The position numbers and the translations under genes are program-made. 64,000 nucleotides of DNA from Euglena gracilis (taxonomy: Eukaryota; Euglenida; Euglenophyceae; Euglenales): the NCBI GenBank assembly GCA_039621445.1, contig CP154955.1:14878465-14942464 (forward strand), written 5' to 3'. Each line of letters opens with the position of its first letter. Positions within the stretch are counted from its first letter, which is position 1. The notes beneath the pieces are model-generated. The model saw only the letters and a program-made list of their open reading frames with translations, had not been told where the DNA came from and did not search any database. Below, one piece after another: positions 52,401 to 62,572 of the stretch.

Positions 52401-54179
52401 CACCCGGTGGCCCCAGCAGTGGTGAAGTGGGTCGCCCGCGTCCGGAGCGGCTGCCTGGCCACCCAAGCCCGCCGCCTCCGATGCCGATGGGTCGACTCCG
52501 CGCTATGCCCTTGCTGTGCCGAGATGGACGAAGATGACCGCCACCTCCTGGCAGACTGTCCGGCCACCGGCTCACGCGACTGGCCAGCGGCGCTCCCCAC
52601 CCTGTGGGCCTCGGTGGCTCTCGCCTGCCGCTTGGCCGTCCCCCCTCCCCCAGCGGACTGGCTGCATCAGCACCATCTTCCCCTCACGGCGGCCCTGATC
52701 CCGACGTCCACCCTGCAGCACCACCCTCTGTCCTCGGCAGATGCGGTTCGCTTCCTGCGCCGCCTCCACGTGGCGTTGGCCGAGCGCCTCGCCGAGCTGC
52801 TCAGCCGCCGCTACACCCTCGTGCTGGCGGATCCCTCACCCGGGCCTGCCCCCGCCCCCCCCAGCCCATCGGCTCCCCGCCTCCGTCGTCCCTGCCCGCT
52901 CCCCGCCTCACGCCAGCCCACCGTCCCCACCCTCCGCCAGTGGGAGATCTCCGACCGCGCCGCCCCCCGCCCCCCTCCGAGCCCCACACCCACCCCACCG
53001 CATGGCGAAGCCCGACGGCTGTGGCTGCGCTCCCGCCTCGACGAGCTCCTGCGCGATGAGATGGTGGCCTGCCCGGCCGCCTCCGGATGCTCCGCCGTCG
53101 CCATCCTGGCCCTCTTCGAGTCCACCACGGGAGAGCCCTTCACCGCCTCCCCCGGCACCCCGGTCAAGGACCGCGTGTCCGCTGTGGCCCGCGTGCTGAG
53201 CAACTTGCTGGCCGAATCTGCCTTGATGCAGCCCCCCCTCTCGAGAATCCGGCGTCAGGGCACGTTCTATTACAGCCGTGCCCCCAAGACCTCGCTGGAC
53301 GCGGACCGGTGGCGACGCTCCACCCAAGCCCGCGAGGCCGCCCACCCCGCGGCCGCCCTCCACCACCGGATGACCTCCGCCGACTCCACCTTCGTCCCGT
53401 GGATCCGCGATCACCGTTCCCTCACCCCCGTACCCCCGGACCGGGGCGAGTGCAGCATGGCCCTGTTGCTGCTGTGGGAGATCGACCACGATCGCCCCTT
53501 CCCCTCCACCGGCGCCGACCCGTCCAAGATCCTGTCGGGCTTCACCCGCCGCCTCCAGACCCACGTGCGGCAGTCCCCCGACCTGGACTGGTTCTTCCAC
53601 AAGGACGTTCACCTCCCCCTCGCCCGGGGCCTCCCGTGCTCCCACCACGTCCGATGGTCGGTGCAGGTGGTGGAGCCCACAGCCGGAGCGGGTGCCGCCT
53701 GGTACCACCGGTTCGTGGCACACTGGCAGCTGTACCTCCGCAGCTTGCTGGCCCCCGCCCTCCCCCCGGTGACCCCGGCAGCCCCGATGCCCTTGCTCCC
53801 TCCGGCGCCATCGTCATCGCCCCCTCCAGACCCAGCGTCCGAGACCGCGACAGTGTCGGCCGTCTCAGTGAACGCCCCCGCACCAGCCGACGCAGACCCC
53901 CCCAGCCCGCCCGACCCAGCCCGGCCGCACCGTGTAGCCCCCAAACGTCGCGCGGTCTCCTCCGAACGCCGGCCGCCCACCCCGGCTCTCTCCGGCCGTC
54001 GACCGCCTGCCTCCCGCAGCCCCCTAGCCGCGGATGCCAGCTCCTCAGCACGCCGACCCGCCCCGCTGCCGGCCGACCCACCCCCGCGGAAGAAGCAGGC
54101 CACCTTGGCCGACTGGATGCAGCCCGCTCGTCCCCGGCCGCCTCCCCATGGGCGTGCCACGGAGGGCCCGCCCACCTAG
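49464..54179 (+). CDS. LINE ORF: reverse transcriptase / RNase H / zinc knuckle
   Basis: Open for about 1,570 codons with no stop. In order: RT fingers VPKSSGGVRP (about 50421) and FGFRSQRGTLPA, motif A FDVMKCFDSLPW (50661), AQGCPASPDLLN, catalytic FADDLVLVGSG (50961), thumb; RNase H with FTDGSL (51750), CEL, FSDSL and GNDQADSL (52103), giving the D-E-D-D set; zinc knuckle CPCC-x9-DRHLLADC (52507-52559). The roughly 540-residue C-terminus is unusual: Pro-rich linkers, two similar modules (53084 and 53443), and KKQATLADWM near the end, resembling a PCNA-interaction box. It would copy its own RNA at a nicked target. A start codon upstream is not needed if this is the truncated 3' part of ORF2. 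Codon use is strongly GC-ending. Confidence 0.85.
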   Translation: MDRPPPLLYGPSADLLQSSAWNEILTSWEASPEVAALSPDRDHTLESLSAALHAALQRLVSLAGGWTRRAPHRRPAYESVKVVHLRGTLAELHRLERLTARPPSTGPWPWSWVRLLDSLAARGVHLPRTTVPALRSAISAASAARRTALDSALQAHRRARHTRWRDALPQLWHERPAVIFRWLKAEAPPFGARPILDASGYQCMTHAAVDQVVQSFWVDSVLRQHASQDPAARWSAFLSSEFGAHLPTASWPSVPWTTERVRSALRSMRDGAAPGITGIPLAAWKAMPTWWYAAVARLLALVEQQRRWPQEWLQAYVAMVPKSSGGVRPQDQRPITVLELIYRVWAKGTVTSWASTLEQFVLSDAAFGFRSQRGTLPAAQVVADLIERSAREDSELWLASFDVMKCFDSLPWWAVFGTLRHAGVPAATVDCFEAFYTSVSRRFRYGHVDGSSWRAANGLAQGCPASPDLLNILFEGFHRWAATSSCGVHIAGHHVASLSFADDLVLVGSGRDAITSLISAYLRWCALLGVRVTKVQLWSSLGAGLSVPVPNMVLTSAASFRFVGIELGMREPAASRVHFAPRVEKALAAAHRLRSLPLPAAVCCTLWRTAVLPQALYGCQLRNLLPADVALLAAAGKSLLHKPALELNLWRSPDVAMGLPLGASAVREPLAEARLLQLQWLQLIANSPGLVGCLHRAIACPGPDWLEHSVALRAALQAVSWTVRRNPACPRASQWPALSPEPPYPGDVTLTAMDRLPAPGAAFTDGSLGRRGGAAAWFPDTEDFSLISVPAPRSSTHCELAALGAALRRCPSEVFSDSLCSLQLLLRWGSRSTAAALRCVDRFDVRHVLELARSCPSAPPLHKVQAHQEDAIASGHPLAIGNDQADSLAKRAARDTGLPVWDPPPSCRDAVELLDPSGAPVIDVLSAFPVTWWRRQRRSWGPPGTRPRLELLYPAEMDFDWPSSVAIFLRPCCASGQFRHPVAPAVVKWVARVRSGCLATQARRLRCRWVDSALCPCCAEMDEDDRHLLADCPATGSRDWPAALPTLWASVALACRLAVPPPPADWLHQHHLPLTAALIPTSTLQHHPLSSADAVRFLRRLHVALAERLAELLSRRYTLVLADPSPGPAPAPPSPSAPRLRRPCPLPASRQPTVPTLRQWEISDRAAPRPPPSPTPTPPHGEARRLWLRSRLDELLRDEMVACPAASGCSAVAILALFESTTGEPFTASPGTPVKDRVSAVARVLSNLLAESALMQPPLSRIRRQGTFYYSRAPKTSLDADRWRRSTQAREAAHPAAALHHRMTSADSTFVPWIRDHRSLTPVPPDRGECSMALLLLWEIDHDRPFPSTGADPSKILSGFTRRLQTHVRQSPDLDWFFHKDVHLPLARGLPCSHHVRWSVQVVEPTAGAGAAWYHRFVAHWQLYLRSLLAPALPPVTPAAPMPLLPPAPSSSPPPDPASETATVSAVSVNAPAPADADPPSPPDPARPHRVAPKRRAVSSERRPPTPALSGRRPPASRSPLAADASSSARRPAPLPADPPPRKKQATLADWMQPARPRPPPHGRATEGPPT

Positions 54180-54293
54180 CCCGGTGGGCCAGGGCGCGGG
54201 AATCGCGGCCTGGGTTCGCGCCTAGGCCGCTGAGCCCACTCAGCGCCCGGTGATGGACAGCTCCATCGCCAACCGAGCCCCCCCCCCCCCTCT

Positions 54294-54452
54294 ACAACTA
54301 CTGCTACAGCTACTGCCACTGCTACTGCTACCACTACTACTGCTCCTGCTGCTGCTGCTGCTGCTGTTGCTCCTACCACCACCACCACCACCACCACCAT
54401 CACCACAACCACCACCACGACAACGACGACGACTACTGCTATTATTTTCGAA
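54294..54452. repeat. Triplet-periodic CTACTG/CTG/CCA/CGA array
   Basis: Continuation of the array at 49155-49306 across the insertion: CTACTGC, (CTG)n, (ACC)n and (CGA)n. Confidence 0.93.
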
Positions 54453-54611
54453 TGTCCCAGTATCCCCTCCGCCACTGAAATGCTGAAAATCTTCAAGGGG
54501 ATCTTTCCTTTTTGAGGGCCGGGGTCAATTTATCTTGACGTAGCTCAGATCTCGTTTCTCTCAGACCAAATTCTGAACTCCGCCGATACCCCAAATTTAA
54601 ATGCTGACCTT

Positions 54612-54805
54612 ATGGCTTACCCAATGCCAAAAAATAAACCTTCCCCTGAACCCTGGGCTCTAGCCGTGCGTCTCTGTTCCACTCCCCCCCACCCCCCACC
54701 AGGGGTTTTTTTTAGCCTTGGACCCCTGCCTGGCCCCACAAAGCTGTCATTTCTGTGGGTTCCCAAAACACCAAACAATTTCTTCGGTGCGTCGGGCCAT
54801 GTCAA
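54612..54805 (+). repeat. 180-bp repeat, copy 1
   Basis: CCAATGCC, AAAAATAAACCTTCCC, GTGCGTCTCTGTTCCAC, CTTGGACCCC, CTGTCATTTCTGTGGGTTCC, CAAACAATTTCTTCGGTGCG. Same order at 56071-56250. The TTTTTTTAGCCTTGGACC part resembles an inverted hAT-like MITE end. Confidence 0.78.
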
Positions 54806-55500
54806 ACTGAAACTGTACAAGATTTCCTGGGCGACCGCCCCTCCCCACTGAGATTACTTACTCATCATTCCCGTGCCGGCCATCAGAAAGCAACCTCGGG
54901 AAACTGCACGAGGCTTCCCCCTCCACCCCAGGGGGGGTCGTACACCGGGCAGTCTGCTTTTGGGATTCATGCTCAACGCCGATGCCACAGCGGGGCGGAC
55001 CACCAGCCCCAGGACAGCCCTGGGCAGACACCAGCGGCGCGGCCTTCGAGGGGTATAGCGCCCCATCGTCGCCGGGGTCGGCGGCGGGGCTGGGGCTTGC
55101 GTGCCTTCCGGGCGACCTCGAAAGGTGGCGCTGGCACAACGCGGCGAGGGCGGGGCACCGGCTCACGCCTGACCGGCGTGACCTCCGGATGGGGCAGCAC
55201 AGTCTCAGTGCACGGGGGCGACCCAATGATCGTTTTTTATTTTATTTTGTGAACTGGCGATGCTCCCCAAATGCAGCCGAGACATGGATTCCTGGCCTGT
55301 GTGTGTGCCTGTGAATGCGCATGATGTGCATAGGGCACAAAAACACATCTCTGGTGCGTGGGCATACTCGAGTTGCCTGTGAACAACGTTGCCAACGGCC
55401 TGAGCGGCATGGGAAGCAGGCTGAATTTGATCAACTCCCCCCCCATCGGGGTAACCATAGCTTGAAAAAGTCAGCCTGGCACCGTGGAACCTCCCCCCCC
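54806..55500. other. No supported gene
   Basis: GC-rich unique sequence with frames of Arg/Pro/Gly composition on both strands. No splice-bounded block stood out. Confidence 0.4.
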
Positions 55501-55506
55501 CCCCGC

Positions 55507-55818
55507 TGACATGCCAATGTTCCAGGAGAATGCTGTTGGCACGGGGCGCTGTGCCAACGGCATGGTGCCACAAAAAAAACAGACCGTGTCAGCAACAATT
55601 GGCCTCCACAATTGTGCCATTGGACGTCTCACATTGCACCAAATCACCAAAGTCGCAGGGGAAAACATTCGAAGCCATGGCTGGGAAGAAGATCCGGTAC
55701 AAATTTTGAAGTGGCTTGGCTGAATGGCAAACACAAAGAAAAAATCACGTTCCAGGATAGTGCCGTTGGTACAGGGTGGGGGGTGCGCCAATGACACGCC
55801 GTGCCAACCACAAGGGGG
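55507..55818. repeat. Two copies of the GTTCCAGGA...GTTGGCAC dyad repeat
   Basis: 55507-55575 (GTTCCAGGAGAATGCTGTTG, GCACGGGGCGCTGTGCCAAC) and 55748-55818 (GTTCCAGGATAGTGCCGTTG, CGCCGTGCCAACCACAAGGG). Related to the interior of the TA element at 38252-38342. Confidence 0.6.
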
Positions 55819-56070
55819 GGGGAAATGAGTAGAAAGCGAGCCAAAATGGGAAGAAGTAAGAAGAGCCCTGGTGGGTGCCCGCGCCGAGTTCTGCCAGGTC
55901 GGCGGGCACTTCAAGGGGGCGACCAGGGGTGATCTGGGCCCGAAAGGGGGGGAGGTTGGGGGGGACCAGGGGGCGAACGGCCGGAAGAGGAAGGTTGGCC
56001 CCGGCCGCTGGCCCCCGGTCATCAGCGGGTGCGTGGGGGAGGTGACGAGGGGGGGGGCACGCTTGGTGAA

Positions 56071-56250
56071 GCCAATGCCTAAAAATAAACCTTCCCTGAA
56101 CCCTTGACTTTGGTTGTGCGTCTCTGTTCCACCCCCCCCGACCCCCCACCGGGGGTTTTTTATCCTTGGACCCCGGCCTCTCCGCACAAAACTGTCATTT
56201 CTGTGGGTTCCCAAAACACCAAACAATTTCTTCGGTGCGTCGGGCCATGT
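56071..56250 (+). repeat. 180-bp repeat, copy 2
   Basis: Direct copy of 54612-54805 with small indels, ending at the same GTCGGGCCATGT. The interval 55819-56070 is GC-rich without a supported gene. Confidence 0.78.
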
Positions 56251-58229
56251 TGAACCCGCGTCAAACTGCCCCCCCCCCCTCTCCCCCGGAGGGTGCTTGG
56301 CAAAGCCCCCCGGGTGGGGGGTGCTTGGCGAGGCGCCCGGGGGGGAGGCCAAGCACAGTTCCTGGAGTGTTTTGTGTCGCGCCTTTCGAGGGTCCAAGAT
56401 GCATCCACCCCCTCCTCTGTGTAGCCCCCCCCCCCCAGAGCATAAGACCTTCTGTTGAAAAACACTATCTCTGCCACCCTACATGAAGACCCTTGCAAGG
56501 TTCCCTATCATTTTCCTGAGTTCACGTTTGCATTTTGGGCTGTTACTGAGCAAGGCGATCGCCGTGCCCGCAACAGATCGTCCTAAGTGAGGCCAAAGCA
56601 GCAAAGTTCTAACAAACCCAGTCCCCCCCCCCCCAGCAAGCAAACGCTCATAACACCAGCCGGTGATCCTCAGAGGACGAGGAGCCTGTGTGAGTTCACA
56701 TGCCAGGTTGCCACCAAAGGTTGAAGTTGCTGGCATTACGACTTCAGTTGGGGGGAGATGAGAGCAAGGAAAATGTACAAGGCTTTTTTTTGGACCCGTA
56801 ACGGGGTTCTGTGCTTTCCGACCGACACCAGGATTTTCAAAGAAACTTAGAGGGTGTAAAATCAGGTGGGGGTTGGTGGACCCCCTCCTCAGTCAACCCG
56901 CAGTGGCAGTGGCATGGCCAAAATGACCGATCATTGGCCCGATGGCCGAAATATTTTACGCTCCAAAATTGATCCAAAATTCAAAAATTATTCGGGCAAA
57001 AAACCGTTAAACAGAAAAAAACGAGTGTGTTTGGCGGAATGCACTGAAAACGAAACAAATGACCTTTTTGGAGGGTCCCAGGTATCCCTGGGGTCGGCCT
57101 GACCCTTGTCTGAAGAGGAAGATGGGCCAACGGCCCACAAAGCTTGCAGCGGATTGCGATGGGGTTAGGTCAACACATACAACCCAAACGCTCCGACATG
57201 ATGTGGGTTATGGGGCTAGAGTGAGGTCTGCTAAAGGCCCAAATGGACAGGAAAGATGGTTCGCTGAGAGGTTGAATCCCCATGCCAGACCCCCCCGCGC
57301 AGTGTGGAATGAACAGACAGGCTTCGTGACTTCCCTCTGGCGTTGGGGTAGGAGGGCAGCCAGTATTTTTCCTCACCGTGGAGTTGAAAAACATCAAAGA
57401 TTCGGGGAAAACAATACGAAGGTACCACAGGTCAGAAATATTTGAAAAAGAAACCTCAGAGATTTCACCAAATCGTTTTGCATTGAACCCAGGACACCAT
57501 GAATTGAATGCCAGGCAATCCGTATTCCACAATCACCTCTGATACACACATTTTGCACAATGCCTGTCTAAAAAGCCCCATTTTCCCGAACACTTTTGGA
57601 GCCCTGGCATCAGGTCTAACGTGGTTCATGTGCAAAGCGTGCGAAGTGCCTTGGCGGCGGAGCATCGCTTAAGCCAGGCTCTCGAATTCAATGTCCATTT
57701 CGGACGTTGATTGACCCCCACTTTCACCTGATGCCTCTCACTGAAGCTGTGGAGGCAAGATGGTCTCAACAACTTCAGAGACAATGTTTCCTTGGTTTCA
57801 GGGACCCTGGGTGCAACGTTTTGGGTTCAAGTTGAAAACCCCCCCCCCCCCCCCGGAAACCATCATCGGCCAGTACTGGGGACGCTACCAACTGTGCGTT
57901 GGAGAATGCAGGAAAAATCATGGCCTGTCGGATGGTGGGTTAACCCCGACGAGGAATTTCTGAGGCTTTCCTTTTCCTGCTGTCCGTTCATTCAACCGCT
58001 GCTCGTCCTCTTCTGAGTGGCGTCGGCCAGAGGGAGCCACACCTTGCTCTGGCGGTGAGCAGGGGATCGTCCCCCAGCCAGCCGCGCCGTCGGACATCGG
58101 CGGGGGGTAGGAGCTGCCCCGACCCGGATGGCGAGGGGCGGCTGGCAGGGGAGAGAACGGTGGCTGGCGGGGGCCATCCCCAAGGGGGAGGCAACTTGGG
58201 CCCCGGCAACCTTTTAAGACGTCCAGCAG
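56251..58229. other. No supported gene
   Basis: Unique sequence with C/G runs at 56263, 56427, 56623 and 57840. Open frames are short and lack splice support. AACCTTTTAAGACGTCC at 58208 faintly resembles a hAT-like MITE start but has no partner. Confidence 0.45.
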
Positions 58230-58560
58230 AGGGGGGGGGGCACAACATGAATCTCGAAAAGACGAACTAAAAAACAATCAGGAAAAAAGAACAGGAAAAA
58301 AAAAGAGGAAAATACAACAAACAATCCCCCAAAACACAAAAAAATACATCCAAAAAAAAACGCAAAACCTTCGCAAATCTGTGCAAATATGCAAAAAAAT
58401 GCGCAAAATTACATACAAAATCTTTTAAGAGCTTCCCCGAGATGTGCACTGTGCACTGGAGAAGACTTAGAAAAATTTCTCCCCTGCCACAGCAACATTT
58501 TCCATTTTAAATGAAAATCGCAAATTTTGACCAAAGATACAAAAAATAAACCCACCCACC
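58230..58560 (+). repeat. A-rich dispersed repeat, copy 5
   Basis: G run, CACAACATGAATCTCGAAAA, A-rich block, CTTTTAAGAGCTTCCCCGAG, ATGTGCACTGTGCACTGGAG, AAATTTCTCCCCTGCC. Order and central block match the 12.6- and 28.5-kb copies. The 3' end is unclear. Confidence 0.58.
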
Positions 58561-58787
58561 CACCGCCCTCCCTTGGGGAGGTTCCGAGTTAAAGAGAAGC
58601 CAGCGTGGGCCAATGGGGACAGGGCGGTGGGCGCATTGCAGGCTTCGGGGTCAGGCTCAGGGAGATCTGGTCGTTAGCGGGCTGCGCCGATGGGTATGGG
58701 TGGGTTGCACAGGTATGGATGGGTTGTGCGGATGGGCTAAGTGGGGGGTGGGGGGGGTATGCACCTACCTTGTAGGGTCGACCACCC

Positions 58788-58970
58788 CACCCACCACAGC
58801 ATTTTCACAGATTTCTTTTTTAACAAATCCACCCGGCGTCGAAGGTGCCGGTAAAAATTTTTGGGGTGGAAAGTTGGTCCCGGAAATCCCGGAGGAGGTG
58901 GTGGGGGGGGGGGTGGTCGCCTCCCCCACCCACCACCCTGGCTGTTTGGCCGATCCCCGTTCTGCCCTGC
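58788..58970 (+). repeat. 180-bp dispersed repeat, copy 2
   Basis: Counterpart of 17566-17748. The GGCG(C/T)CGAAGGTGC hairpin core is present in both. Confidence 0.75.
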
Positions 58971-60400
58971 TTACGGGCCACGGAGAAAATGGGGGAGTCA
59001 GAAAGGCAAAAACGCTTTGTGTGCAGCAGTGGATTATGCCACGTGGAGATGGTGAATATAAATCACACCGGAAACATGAGTCAAAATGGAAAAAATCAGA
59101 CCACACACAGGCACACACACACACGTGTGCACGTGTACGCAGGCACGCACACATGCAGGAGGCTGGAGCAATGTTGGAGCAATCCCCCCTTTTGAAATTA
59201 CAAAGCCTGCAATATCTGGGACCGCCAGTCGCCAGTGGGGATGGCTTCGAGATGTGCCAGTGGGGTGGTGTTGAGGCGAGAGCGTATGTGCCAGTCCGTA
59301 CAGTCCCCCCCTCCCCCCGGAATCCGGAATGACTTCGGTGGACGCAGTCAGAAATCCATATGGCAACGTGAAAGACAGGCTGTGCCAATTTCACGGACAC
59401 CCATCTGGGGCGTTGAATGATGTTGTCTTTGACACACTTGCAAATTGCCCTGGCGCCCTGACCACTTGCAAATGAAAACACCCCTGACCGCACGCTTATT
59501 TGACCTCCAAAAGCGGACTCCAATCTTTCCACTTAAATGAGACTTTGAAAAGAGCCCGACCTCAGATAAGCCTTGGATGCTCACAACTCTAGAATTTTGC
59601 AATGCCAGAAGAATGGTGGTGAGAAAAGCAACAAAATGCATGCAGACTGAAACTGGGAAAATTCCACGATGTTTCCCTTTGGCAATCTCTCAAGATATCA
59701 AGCCAAAAACTCAACCATGTTTTGCAAGAAAGAAATTATTTTAGCAAACCTACCAATCCATTATATTCATGGAGAGAGTCCAAAATGCATTCCAGTCCGC
59801 CGTCCTCCGAAGGGACGATGTTGCTTTTGGGGGGGGGGCTGGCATTGCACTTTGTTCAGATGTGGTCAATCCGTCGTTGAATTTAGAGACAGCAAATCTG
59901 CAGCAAGGATTCCCACAAATTCATGCTTACGGCCTTTTATTCTGATTTGTGATTATTCGTGATTATTTACTTCCAAAAAGGGGTCCAGGTTTTCACTTTT
60001 CCTGGCACAAAACAACAACACACATGCATAATACAATGCAATTTTGTGACATTTTGCGGTTTTTTTGCAGATACCATTGCTGGGGGGGGGGTTATGTCAT
60101 TTCACAACTCCTGGGAGCGGACTGGACAGCACAGGCCAGAATACCCATGTTTTTCTGTCTGGGCCCGAAGCTGTTTATTCACGCACTTTCCGAGTCCACA
60201 TAAAACGCCAGGTAGGGGGTCTCTCAGAGTGGTTTCCAGGAAAGTGGTTTTGGTGAGAGGGTTCCGGCTCACTGGCCACTCTGTAAACCTATTTCAGGCT
60301 CTCCCAAGAACCCAAACATCTGCTGCGTTCAGGACCTATGGAGTGGAGCGGGCATCTCATCGGATCTCACCCACCAGCCTGCAAGACCAGGATACCAGGT
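58971..60400. other. No supported gene
   Basis: Unique sequence with only short frames. Isolated TGATTATTCGTGATTATTT at 59949-59967 belongs to the motif tandemly repeated at 63190-63230. Confidence 0.45.
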
Positions 60401-60448
60401 TTTCCTTGTTTACGGTTAACTGTGAAAAAAAACACACACAAAGAGAGT

Positions 60449-62572
60449 TTTACGGACATCCGTAAACAATGCTCGGTCGAAGAATGTTTTACAGGAAACG
60501 GTAAACAAGTGGACATCAGTGTAATGACAAAGATTGTCTCCATTGTCGCTCGGGCCTGGAAGTGGAGTGGCAAATCACGACTTGTGCAGGTGAAACTTGT
60601 GCAATGAAATCCTTTACCTCGCATCCAACCTCTCGAGGTGGGATGTGATTTTGAAGATTTGAAGAGAGATGGTTCCTGAAAAAGGCATTTTCCCGCCCAA
60701 GGATCGTTTGACAGTGATCAAAGAAGCTCCTCATGAAACCACCCGATAATTTTCGAACATGTTCACGAGGATGATGCAAAGAAGACGTTTTCCTAGCTGT
60801 GCTGAAAGTGATTTAAAAAAACTTTGATTTTCTTTGGAATTGTCAGTGACAACCCTCAGAGGCAGTGATAACCCTCAGAGGTTGCTCTGAGTGGTGTTCG
60901 CTCTGACGATTTCTGGTTGCCCCTTTTTCGGCATATTGTTTCCCCAATTGCAACAAACATAAACAAATGGATTTCTGACAGCGTACTCTACACACCACAA
61001 TTCTATGTTCAGCATAATTCAGCCCCCTTTGCAGAGCTTTTCAATTTTTTTTCCTGCGAGATGTGTTTCTGAGGGAAATTCTCTGTTCTGTGTCGGATCC
61101 ACAAATAGATAAATGTATAAATAAATTTCCAGGATTCTTCGTACAGTGGGGGAGTTTGACGGGAAACTGCCAAGGTGTATCTCAATGTCCGGATGGAGCT
61201 GCTGTGGCCACCAAGTGGGGAAGGAATCAGGTGTGACCCTCTGCAGTGAGCCCTTGAAAGCTCAATCTGGGGTGTTCCTGAGAGACCCCTCTTGGGTGGC
61301 ATCAAAAAAAGTCGGGGGACGGGGGGATACCCGTTACCCAGCCCAAGGTGTGTCGAGGTGACTTTATCCGGTCTGTGGAAACCAGGCACATCAGCAGTAA
61401 CATGTTGATTCTGTTCTCCGATCATGTGAACACTTAAATTTAGGGGAAACCGTGAACATCATTTCATTAAATCGCAACTGCATCTTGTGGGTCCAGCCAG
61501 TGTTTGTGGGGAACACCGCCACAGCTTGGCACCAACACCATACCGGCATGGGCAAACCATGGCCCATTTCAGCTCTGTTCCTACAGAACGCAGAGGCAAG
61601 AAATAATGCACTGCCAACCCCAAATAATTTCCAAAAGCAAGTTTACGGGAACCCGTGAACACGTTCAGTAGCTGCATTGACATATTGGGTGGGGGCTGGC
61701 TCAAAAGGGCCATCAACCCAGCTCCGGGGGGACGAGGTTCAAGTCCCATTCACAAACAAGAGGGGTTGCAGCACAAGTTTGCGGGAAACCGTGAACAAGT
61801 TCAGGTTTACCGTCTTCCGCAAACTTCTATTTTTACATGTTTACGGAAAAAAATAATCCTCCTCCCTAAACCTTCATGGGAACCCGCAAAATATCAGCAG
61901 GGTGGAATAATCACAGAATTATTTGGGAACAGCTCGGGAGTCATTTTTTTCATGGACCCCCTTCAGCTGTTGGAACTCCGTCGTTCCTGTGTAATGCCCT
62001 GTCAGTCCAGGCAAGCAGGAGGAGCATCGTGGGGTATGCAGCTGCTGTGCAGCCATCAGGGGAACCAACAACGAGCACCCCAACCCCTCGTCGACGGGAC
62101 ACGTTTGCAAACCCCCAACAAAATTTACAGGAAACCGTGAACATCACTGACTTTACGGTTTCCAGTCAAACTTTTTCCCGCAACTTATGCACCCACCCCC
62201 TGCCCAGGGGTCGCACTGTTGCAAAAAGGGTTCAAAGGGACAAACCGGGAAAACGGTGGTTACGGGGTTTGCAGGCATTCCGCCGGGCAACCGCTGTTCA
62301 GGAACTATCGGGCCTCTTGGGGCCAAACACAAAGTTTCGGAAACAGCCCTTCTGGGGGGCGGCAGTCGATTTCGGAAAATACCAAAAAAAGAAAGTTCTT
62401 GGGGGAAAAATATGGACAACAGAGGAATCGACCCAAAAAGGCCGAAAATTCCTGATTCAGCAAAACGCCTGAAGTGCCAAAGGTCAAAGGGGTCCTTTTT
62501 TGGGGGGGGGGGAACCAAACCAGAGAATTTCCCGGAAAATTTTAGAACAAAAGTTTGCGGGAACCGGTGAAC
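60449..62572. repeat. Cluster of GTTTACGGGAACCCGTGAAC-type dyads
   Basis: Imperfect palindromes at 60449-60466 (TTTACGGACATCCGTAAA, perfect), 60486-60506, 61438-61457, 61641-61660, 61777-61796, 62123-62142 and 62553-62572. Spacing is irregular (about 135-930 nt) and the sequence between them is unrelated, so this is a dispersed motif, not a tandem array. No gene was supported in the interval. Confidence 0.6.

Larger units (their letters stand above)
49307..54293 (+). mobile_element. 5'-truncated non-LTR retrotransposon (LINE), about 5 kb
   Basis: Begins within the last part of an APE-type endonuclease (SRIDLILANN ... DGGHSPCF), followed by one long frame for reverse transcriptase, RNase H and a zinc knuckle, a short 3' UTR (54180-54277), a C13 run and TCT. 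Flanked by ACAACTACTGCTACAGCTAC at 49287-49306 and 54294-54313, a candidate 20-bp target duplication inside triplet repeats. No poly(A) tail. The GC content is far above that of the surroundings, consistent with a recent insertion. Confidence 0.78.
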
